From positions 1 to 40,057 of the forward strand of contig JBKQHQ010000262.1 of assembly GCA_052148715.1 (NCBI GenBank): a DNA stretch of 40,057 nt. Reading direction: 5' to 3'. Both the position numbers and the translations under genes were made by a program. This stretch comes from JBKQHQ01 sp052148715 (lineage in GTDB: Bacteria > Pseudomonadota > Alphaproteobacteria > Rhizobiales > Xanthobacteraceae). A model generated the notes under the pieces. That model was not told the origin of the DNA. It made no database searches and saw only the letters and a list, made by a program, of their open reading frames with translations. This document shows, one piece after another, positions 7,188 through 12,773 of this stretch. The stretch's first letter is position 1. Each line of letters starts with the position of its first letter.

Positions 7188-8030
7188 CTACCTTGGTTTT
7201 TCCCCGATTTTGATGGTCACATTACGCGCGTTCGGGCCGGTCCTATCAAACTGCTTGCTTGCGTATACAGATTCATCCAATCCGCCGATTGCCCTGGCGT
7301 CGATGCCTGACGCATTGAGGCCAGCGGCAATAGCCTGTCCAACGCGAATGCTCGATTCATTTCCGGTTACATATTGCACAATTATCCCAGAAAAATGCCC
7401 TAAGGCACCAGGTGGAATTATTCGATTGCTACCTGCTCTATACCCAGCACGCGATAATAAATTCACAAGCTGCTCAGACAACGCCACAGTTTCTACTGTA
7501 TATGCTGTCATAAGTACTACAATTGTATGCATTTCAACCTTGGGTAAATTTTCAACAATCGATTCAAACTGTTCCCTCGACAATAGTCTTGGTGCTTTAA
7601 ACTTATCGAGAGCTAGCTTGGCCTCAAGAGCTTGCGCATTTGCCTCGGCAGCGCGGGCATTGGCGCTGGCGATTGCCGCGCGGGCGACTTCGGCTTCACC
7701 AGCAAGTCGTGCAGTTTCTTTATTGACGGTTGCTATACGTTCTTCTGCCGCAGAGGTATCCCGTTTTGCTTCGGCTGTTTGCAATTCAAGTGCTGAGGTT
7801 CTCCATTCTGATTGGGTCTCTCGTATGTTTATTGTTCGCCATTGTAGCAATAGGAATACGATAGAAAAACATGCTCCGACTGCGGTTATTATTCCCGCCA
7901 ACAGTAGTCCTTTCCAAGCAATTGGGTACCAATATTCGGCCCAAGCAAGCAGTTGGGAATCTATTGGAGATGACGACATATTATTTTTCTCAACAATAGT
8001 TGTTGTTCTGCTATCGCCCATTTTTCTCAT
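7188..8030 (-). CDS. membrane-anchored coiled-coil passenger protein, unknown function
   Basis: The 280-residue product has one N-terminal membrane helix (about residues 38-62, WKGLLLAGIITAVGACFSIV), a long alanine/glutamate-rich coiled coil (about 70-150, with ETARLAGEAEVARAAIASAN) and a C-terminal alpha/beta-like domain (about 155-280) that includes FESIVENLPKVEMHTIVVLM and a repeat of ligand-domain type. No catalytic motif was recognised. It lies 42 bp downstream of the DUF6471 gene on the same strand, probably one transcript. Start is ATG 8030; ATG 7979 (MSSSPIDSQ) is an alternative. Its base composition is AT-rich compared with the host genes. Function unknown; a sensor or envelope role is only a guess. 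Confidence 0.75.
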   Translation of the reverse strand: MRKMGDSRTTTIVEKNNMSSSPIDSQLLAWAEYWYPIAWKGLLLAGIITAVGACFSIVFLLLQWRTINIRETQSEWRTSALELQTAEAKRDTSAAEERIATVNKETARLAGEAEVARAAIASANARAAEANAQALEAKLALDKFKAPRLLSREQFESIVENLPKVEMHTIVVLMTAYTVETVALSEQLVNLLSRAGYRAGSNRIIPPGALGHFSGIIVQYVTGNESSIRVGQAIAAGLNASGIDARAIGGLDESVYASKQFDRTGPNARNVTIKIGEKPR

Positions 8031-8072
8031 AATATTTGTTGTAGTGTTCCTTTGGCAGACAAGGCGACGGTT

Positions 8073-8312
8073 TTAAATGTCCTGTAGTGCTACAGTCTCA
8101 CACCCGATCGCAGCTAACGACGCCAAGAAAAAGTGCGCCGATACCGTCGCCCTGGCGAGCTTGTTGGCGATGCTGGCCTTGGTTTCCTTGAACCCGTGCT
8201 TCTTGAGCCGATCGGCCAATTCCTCGTAGGTCAGGTCCGCACGCTTCAATTCGGCCTTGAGATGCCGTGCCGTGCGTTCCGCCCATTCCCGTTCCGTCTT
8301 GGCTACTGCCAT
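8073..8312 (-). CDS. DUF6471 domain protein
   Basis: The 79-residue product (ERTARHLKAELKRADLTYEELADRL onward, then KETKASIANKLARA) matches the DUF6471 family, small helical proteins that look like helix-turn-helix DNA binders and are often seen beside IS1595-type transposases. Here it is transcribed divergently from the transposase across an AT-rich 104-bp gap, a placement expected of a local transcriptional regulator. The regulatory role is inferred from position and fold, not shown. It is first in a two-gene unit with the coiled-coil membrane protein. Confidence 0.82.
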   Translation of the reverse strand: MAVAKTEREWAERTARHLKAELKRADLTYEELADRLKKHGFKETKASIANKLARATVSAHFFLASLAAIGCETVALQDI

Positions 8313-8416
8313 ATTGCTCTCCGATTATCGGTTACCCACACTTATTATCATATCCGATATTTTCGTATTGACAATGATATTATATTCGATACTGTGTTCT
8401 CGGAAACGAGAACGAG
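8313..8416 (+). promoter_or_regulatory. divergent promoter region of transposase and DUF6471 gene
   Basis: This 104-bp AT-rich gap contains a consensus -35 TTGACA (8368-8373) on the + strand with a weak -10 candidate TACTGT (8390-8395) 16 bp later, placing a start just before the hairpin at 8396. Repeated CGATA/TCGATA words (about 8355 and 8386) could be regulator half-sites. The opposite promoter must drive the DUF6471 gene. Confidence 0.5.
8396..8413 (+). promoter_or_regulatory. GAAA-loop hairpin directly before the transposase start
   Basis: GTTCTCG (8396-8402), GAAA loop, CGAGAAC (8407-8413) form a perfect 7-bp stem capped by a GNRA tetraloop, ending 3 bases before the transposase ATG (8417). 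In RNA this would bury the ribosome-binding region and could hold transposase translation low, a known strategy of insertion sequences. Confidence 0.6.
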
Positions 8417-9397
8417 ATGGCCCAACACTTCCTCCTTTCTTCGGCAGCCAAGACGCTTTCCCTTGCGAGCGTCATTCGCATGTCCGATGCAGAGGCGGAA
8501 GAAACCTTCCGCAAGGTGCGCTGGCCCGACACTGCCGGCGATCCGGTCTGCCCTCACTGCGGTGGCCTCGATGCCTACGATTGCCGTCGCGGAAATGCGC
8601 CTCGGTTCCGCTGCCGTGGCTGCCGCAAGGATTTCTCGATTACGTCCGGAACGCTGTTTGCATCGCATAAGCTGCCCTTGCGCGGCTATCTCGCGGCAAT
8701 CGCGATCTTCTGTAACGAAGTGAAGGGCAAGAGCGCTTTGGCCCTCTCACGCGATCTCTGCGTGTCTTACAAGTGCGCCTTCGTGCTGCTGCACAAGCTG
8801 CGTGAGGCAATGGCGGAAGAACTCAAGGGCCGCATGATCGGCGGTCATGGCAAGGTGGCGGAAGTCGATGCCGGATACTTCGGCGGCTACGTACGGCCGG
8901 CCAACAAAGCCGAACACCGCAAGGATCGCCGCTTTGCTCAAAATCAGTCCGGCAAGCGCAAGGCGGTTATCATCATCCGCGAGCGCAATGGCAATTCGCT
9001 CCCGGCAGTGTTCCGCACCGAAGGTCAGGCTCTCAACTTCGTGCGCTCACGCATTGCCAAAGGCACCGTGGTGAACGCCGATGAGTCCGCGGCCTGGAAC
9101 GATCTGCACAGCCGCTTTGAAATGAAGCGCATCAACCACGAAGAAGCCTATAGCCTCGACGGCGCCTGCACCAATTGGGCGGAAGAGTTCTTTAGCCGCA
9201 TGCGCCGTGCTGAAATCGGCCATCATCACCACATTGCCGGTGCCTACCTGCTCCGCTATGCTCAAGAGGCGTCATGGCGTGAGGATTGCCGCCGTCTCTC
9301 CAACGGAGAGCAGACTCACCGGGTTGCTGGCCTTGCAATGAAGCGCGCGACATCTGTTGATTTCACTGGCTACTGGCAACGGCATATTCGGAATTAA
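8417..9397 (+). CDS. IS1595-family transposase
   Basis: The 326-residue transposase has an N-terminal zinc ribbon (CPHC at 45-48, CRGC at 66-69; FRCRGCRKDFSITSGTLF is typical of the family) followed by an ISXO2-like DDE domain. The catalytic residues seen are D151 in AEVDAGYFGGYVR, D222 in VVNADESAAW, and the N253/E256 region in CTNWAEEFFSRMRRAEIG followed by HHHH. The length is normal for the family and no frameshift or stop is present, so it appears functional. It catalyses cut or copy of the element using the 26-bp ends. It is preceded by the hairpin at 8396-8413. Confidence 0.95.
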   Translation: MAQHFLLSSAAKTLSLASVIRMSDAEAEETFRKVRWPDTAGDPVCPHCGGLDAYDCRRGNAPRFRCRGCRKDFSITSGTLFASHKLPLRGYLAAIAIFCNEVKGKSALALSRDLCVSYKCAFVLLHKLREAMAEELKGRMIGGHGKVAEVDAGYFGGYVRPANKAEHRKDRRFAQNQSGKRKAVIIIRERNGNSLPAVFRTEGQALNFVRSRIAKGTVVNADESAAWNDLHSRFEMKRINHEEAYSLDGACTNWAEEFFSRMRRAEIGHHHHIAGAYLLRYAQEASWREDCRRLSNGEQTHRVAGLAMKRATSVDFTGYWQRHIRN

Positions 9398-9401
9398 AAA
9401 A

Positions 9402-9596
9402 ATGGCCAAGCCAAAAATGAGCGACCTAGAGATACGACTCGCGTGCCTTCAGGCGGCTGCTCAATATGCCTCACTTCGCCCTGAACATGTCGTGGCGCTT
9501 GCGAACGATTATTATCTTTTCGTTACGGGGAAAACGGACGAGAAAGTTACGGCTTGCGTCGGGGAGAAGCTTCTATCTCGGCAACCATCTCGTTAG
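9402..9596 (+). CDS. small passenger protein, unknown
   Basis: The ATG at 9402 lies 4 bases after the transposase stop, suggesting cotranscription. The 64-residue product (IRLACLQAAAQYASLRPEHV, then ANDYYLFVTG) is a helical small protein of a type often found in rhizobial mobile DNA; no function is known. Its last 50 bp overlap the convergent 67-residue gene. Confidence 0.55.
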   Translation: MAKPKMSDLEIRLACLQAAAQYASLRPEHVVALANDYYLFVTGKTDEKVTACVGEKLLSRQPSR

Positions 9597-9750
9597 TCCA
9601 GGCTATCGGTTTATTTTTCGCTTTTTCCCGCGCGTCCATCAATTCAATGAAGCGGGCGTAAGTTTCCAGATATTCATTTTCTCCGGCAGGCTTTCCGGTA
9701 AGGAAGCTTGCGGTAAAAATAGCTGCAGCGATCTTGTCGGTATCGGTCAT
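9547..9750 (-). CDS. small passenger protein, unknown
   Basis: The 67-residue frame (MTDTDKIAAAIFTASFLTG start, then EYLETYARFIELMD) has a balanced, helical composition and an uninterrupted coding look, and similar short proteins occur with IS1595-type transposases. The GAGCCGCCTC stretch before the ATG offers a weak ribosome site. Convergent with, and overlapping, the previous gene. Confidence 0.55.
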   Translation of the reverse strand: MTDTDKIAAAIFTASFLTGKPAGENEYLETYARFIELMDAREKAKNKPIAWTNEMVAEIEASPRRKP

Positions 9751-9854
9751 GAGGCGGCTCCAGAGTGGAAGCCGCTTGACGAATCCTGCGGTCGCCCATA
9801 GTTATGCGACTGTATCTGCAGATTCTCCCGCTTGGGCTTCCAGGCTTTGCGGGA

Positions 9855-9888
9855 TCGTGCCGGCGAGATTGACCTCTTGCCGGCACGA
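9855..9888. terminator. 10-bp stem-loop, possible terminator
   Basis: TCGTGCCGGC (9855-9864) and GCCGGCACGA (9879-9888) form a perfect stem with a 14-base loop. On the + strand it is followed by ATCATTTT, so it could end transcripts from the transposase side; it also lies downstream of the 167-residue gene on the - strand. Confidence 0.45.
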
Positions 9889-9904
9889 ATCATTTTAACT
9901 CATA

Positions 9905-10408
9905 TCATATTATTTGTAGTTGGCCAGAGTTGTTGTTTTCACTTGTGGTATTATTTACCTGCGCTAAAGTCCACCGCGCCGGCATGCCTTCCCCGACCTT
10001 CTGGACGCTCTTGCCGTCAAGCCGGCGCAAGCAGGATTGAATCCCGCATTGCAAGTCACGGACCTGCTTAAGCGTCGGCTCAGCAATGCCCTTGGCCGCT
10101 AGAATGGCTTCCGTAAGCTGTCTAGCCGTCATCGGTGCCTCGGTCTTGCGGAGCGTATCGAGGCAGCTCCGGAACATGGTGCCGCGTTTGAACCACGCGT
10201 TTTTGCGATTGCGCCGCTTAACGGCGATGCGGCGCACGTCATAGGCTGGATTGAACAGCCGGATCACCGCCTCGACGTGCTTCATGCTGTCGGCAAGCCG
10301 CTTGGCTTCCTTGCGGCACGCCAGGCGCCGGCCGGCTAGGTCGGCATGCAGCCGGACCAGGTAATCGACGGCGGGATGGCTCGGCTTGGCTTCAAAGGCT
10401 CGCGGCAT
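9905..10408 (-). CDS. right-end passenger protein, unknown
   Basis: The 167-residue frame starts 33 bp inside the right terminal repeat. The product is basic, with YDVRRIAVKRRNRKNAWFKR (56-75) and a C-terminal half (MTARQLTEAILAAKGIAEPT and after, then VGEGMPARWTL) that looks like a winged-helix DNA-binding domain, by inspection only. It belongs to hypothetical proteins repeatedly seen in rhizobial IS1595-type elements. Residues about 49-78 recur as a fragment at 6135-6226. The last residues (NNTTSENNNSGQ) are low complexity. Confidence 0.75.
   Translation of the reverse strand: MPRAFEAKPSHPAVDYLVRLHADLAGRRLACRKEAKRLADSMKHVEAVIRLFNPAYDVRRIAVKRRNRKNAWFKRGTMFRSCLDTLRKTEAPMTARQLTEAILAAKGIAEPTLKQVRDLQCGIQSCLRRLDGKSVQKVGEGMPARWTLAQVNNTTSENNNSGQLQII
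10175..10265 (-). repeat. direct repeat of the 6135-6226 fragment
   Basis: This internal part of the right-end gene matches 6135-6226 at an offset of 4040 bp, same orientation, with few substitutions. The two copies bracket the GIY-YIG gene, the dprA 5' fragment and most of the element. Confidence 0.88.
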
Positions 10409-10440
10409 GCCCGAAAAGGTAGGGTCGATCGGCTAGAAGT

Positions 10441-10466
10441 CTTGTGGCGTTTGCGCCATAATACCG
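10441..10466 (-). repeat. right terminal inverted repeat
   Basis: This 26-bp repeat is perfectly complementary to 7064-7089 and defines the right end of the element. Confidence 0.96.
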
Positions 10467-10474
10467 GGGCCGCG
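10467..10474. repeat. target site duplication, right
   Basis: GGGCCGCG follows the right terminal repeat and matches 7056-7063 exactly. Confidence 0.95.
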
Positions 10475-11525
10475 CACGTTTGCGGCGCTGGTCGGTCATT
10501 GCGGCAGCGCCCGCGCGGCGCTCGCGGCGTTGCCCGATCTCGCGCGGCGCGGCGGCGCCGCCCGTGCGGGCCGCATCTGCTCGCGGGCGGAGGCCGAGCG
10601 GGAGATCGAAGCCGCGCACCGGCTTGGCGTGCGTTTCGTGGCGCTCGGGGAATCCGATTACCCGCCGCGCCTACAGATGATCGACGACGCCCCGCCGCTC
10701 TTGGCGGTGCGCGGCAATCCCGCCGTGCTGGCCAAGCCGATGGTTGCCATCGTGGGTGCCCGCAATGCCTCGGCGGCGGGGCTAAAACTCGCCGAGCGCT
10801 TTGCCCACGATATCGGGTACGCCGGCTTCGCCATCGTCTCGGGCCTGGCGCGCGGGATCGACGCGGCCGCGCACCGCGCGAGCCTGGCGACCGGCACCGT
10901 CGCGATCCTCGCCGGCGGGCAGGACCGCATTTATCCGCCCGAGAATGAGCCGCTACTGAGTGAGATTCTCGAGCGCGGCGCCGCGCTCTCGGAAATGCCG
11001 ATGGGGTGGGAGCCGCGCGCCCGCGATTTTCCCCGCCGCAACCGGCTGATCTCGGGGCTTGCGCTGGGTGTGCTCGTGGTCGAGGCGGCGCGACGCTCCG
11101 GCTCGCTGATCACCACCCGGTTCGCCCTCGAGCAGGGGCGCGAAGTATTCGCAGTGCCGGGATCGCCACTCGATCCACGCGCGGAGGGCAGCAATGGCTT
11201 GCTCAAGCAGGGCGCCACCTTGGTAACGGAGGCGTCCGATCTGATCGATGCGCTGCAGCCGATCTTGGGGCGCGAGATCTTGGGGCGCGATATCGAAGGA
11301 GGTTTCGGCGAGCCCGAACCAGCGGCACCGGAGTCGAGCGACGCCGATCCGGCGGGCGAGGCGCGAGCGCGCATCGTGGCGTTGCTCGGCCCGACACCGG
11401 TGTCGCTCGACGATCTCGTGCGGCTGTCGCAAAGCTCGCCGGCGATCGTGCGCGTGGTGTTGCTGGAGCTCGATCTCGCCGGCCGCCTGCAGCGCCATCG
11501 CGGCGGGCTCGTCTCGCTCGTTTAG
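10475..11525 (+). pseudogene. dprA: dprA, 3' fragment
   Basis: DprA (Smf) binds incoming single-stranded DNA and loads RecA during natural transformation. This part holds nearly all of the protein: the Rossmann-like DNA-binding domain with MVAIVGARNASAAG, FAIVSGLARGIDAAAHRASL, GGQDRIYPPEN, FPRRNRLISGLA, EAARRSGSLITTRFALEQG and VFAVPGSP, and a C-terminal winged helix (ARIVALLGPTPVSLDDLVRL). It lost its first 31 codons and its start to the element. An internal TTG at 10530 could in principle start a 331-residue product, with no good ribosome site. The stop overlaps the convergent hydrolase stop by 4 bp. Confidence 0.92.
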
Positions 11526-12505
11526 CGCAATCCCCCGTTCTTGTTGATGAAGTCCGCAATGGTTTCGCCGACGCCCGGCGCCAGCGGAAGATTGGGATCG
11601 CTGTAGGTGGCGATATTTGCCGCGCGGTCGGCCGGCGCGGGCTTGAGGACGTGATTGACGCCCGGCAGGATGGCGAGCTCCGCGTCGGGCCGCGCCCGCG
11701 CGAGCAACCGGGCGTCCTCCACGGAAACCTGGATATCGGTTTCTCCCTGGATGATGAGCACCGGCTGCTTCAGCCCGGCCAGGATCGCCGCCGGATCGAG
11801 CGGCAGCCAGGACATCATATAGGGCTGCACGCTCGGGCGAAACAACGCCATCAGCTGCGGCGAGGCGGCGACCGCGCGGCCGGCTTCGAGCTCGGCAAGG
11901 TCGGCATAAGCTTCTTGCTTGAGCGGGTCCGGCAGCGCGGCGGCGAGTTGCTGGCGCAGAATGTCACCCGCCTTGCGCCCGGCGCCGGCAACCAGAACGA
12001 GGCCGCAAATGCCGCCGTTCTCCCGCGCGGCAACTTCGGCGACCAGCGCGCCTTCACTATGGCCGATCAGCCAGACGCATTGCGCGCCGGTCTGCGCGCG
12101 CAATTCCGTCGCCCAGGCTTTCGCGTCGTCGGCGTAGGTTTGAAAGCGCAAATCCACTTCGCTGCGCATCGCCGGACGGCTGGCGCCGACGCCGCGCTTG
12201 TCGATCCGGATCGACGCGATACCGCGCCCGGCGAGATTCTCCGCAAGCAGCTTGAGTGTGTTCGGTTGGATACCCGGACCGTTCCCGTCGCGATTGGTCG
12301 GACCGGAGCCTGGAATGATGATCGCCGCCGGACTGCCAGGCGCTTCACCCGCGAGGGCAAGCGTGCTCCAAAGCACGCCGCTCGCCGTCTTGATACTCAC
12401 CTCGCGCATGCTCACCTGCCGTTCGATGACGGAGGCGTCGGCCGCCAAGGTCGCGGCACAGAAAAAGGTGATGGCGATCAACGTTCTGTTGAGTTTGGCG
12501 CGCAT
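11522..12505 (-). CDS. secreted alpha/beta hydrolase
   Basis: The 327-residue product begins with a signal peptide (MRAKLNRTLIAITFFCAATL, cleavage probably after ADA). The hydrolase fold follows: AAIIIPGSGPTNRDG (oxyanion region), ASIRIDKRGVGAS, the nucleophile elbow GHSEGA, a late acid in IQGETDIQVSVEDAR and the histidine in GVNHVLK. This is the layout of a serine hydrolase or esterase acting in the periplasm; substrate unknown. The open frame extends upstream to 12598, but the start at 12505 puts the signal peptide at the N-terminus. It is convergent with dprA and divergent from topA. Confidence 0.85.
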   Translation of the reverse strand: MRAKLNRTLIAITFFCAATLAADASVIERQVSMREVSIKTASGVLWSTLALAGEAPGSPAAIIIPGSGPTNRDGNGPGIQPNTLKLLAENLAGRGIASIRIDKRGVGASRPAMRSEVDLRFQTYADDAKAWATELRAQTGAQCVWLIGHSEGALVAEVAARENGGICGLVLVAGAGRKAGDILRQQLAAALPDPLKQEAYADLAELEAGRAVAASPQLMALFRPSVQPYMMSWLPLDPAAILAGLKQPVLIIQGETDIQVSVEDARLLARARPDAELAILPGVNHVLKPAPADRAANIATYSDPNLPLAPGVGETIADFINKNGGLR

Positions 12506-12599
12506 ATACAGTCTATAGATGCGGTTACCCGGTTCATGACTTGCGCGAAAAACAGGGCGGACGTGGGGCTTTGCGGGATCGGTCTGCAAGGTAAACAAA

Positions 12600-12615
12600 A
12601 GTGGTATTTACCACT
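12600..12615. promoter_or_regulatory. perfect 16-bp dyad between hydrolase and topA
   Basis: AGTGGTA (12600-12606), two bases, TACCACT (12609-12615) form a perfect inverted repeat flanked by GTAAAC and GTAAC, in the 268-bp gap between the divergent hydrolase and topA genes. It is a plausible operator for either. The remainder of the gap holds no gene. Confidence 0.4.
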
Positions 12616-12773
12616 CAAGTAACTGACAGTTGCGGAAAAAGCGCTCTTCGAACGCTGCCGCCAGGGCCATTTTCGGTCTCCGGCGGATTTGACAGACCGG
12701 GGTGCATTACCCATGTTCCGGGCGGCCCGGGCTGCTCGATCCCCGTTCCTTTCCCGTAACCTGTTGGATTCGT

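Larger units (their letters stand above)
7064..10466 (+). mobile_element. IS1595-type insertion element with passenger genes, in dprA
   Basis: The 3403-bp element is bounded by perfect 26-bp inverted repeats (7064-7089 and 10441-10466, outer end CGGTATTATGGCGCAAACGC) and an 8-bp direct duplication. It encodes one IS1595/ISXO2-like transposase (+) and passenger genes: a membrane coiled-coil protein and a DUF6471 protein (both -), a 64-residue protein (+), a 67-residue protein (-) and a 167-residue protein (-) near the right end. At 3.4 kb it is much longer than a minimal IS of this family. Intact ends, transposase and target duplication suggest it may still be mobile. Parts of the interior, mainly 7190-8060, are more AT-rich than the host. 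Confidence 0.95.

Noticed and set aside
7126..8076. 316-codon + frame with a hydrophobic start (MNKALLVVAFLVAIV)
   Set aside because: Most of it is the complement of the coiled-coil passenger gene and looks like a shadow of it. The first 20 codons might be a remnant of another cargo gene, but nothing supports the whole.
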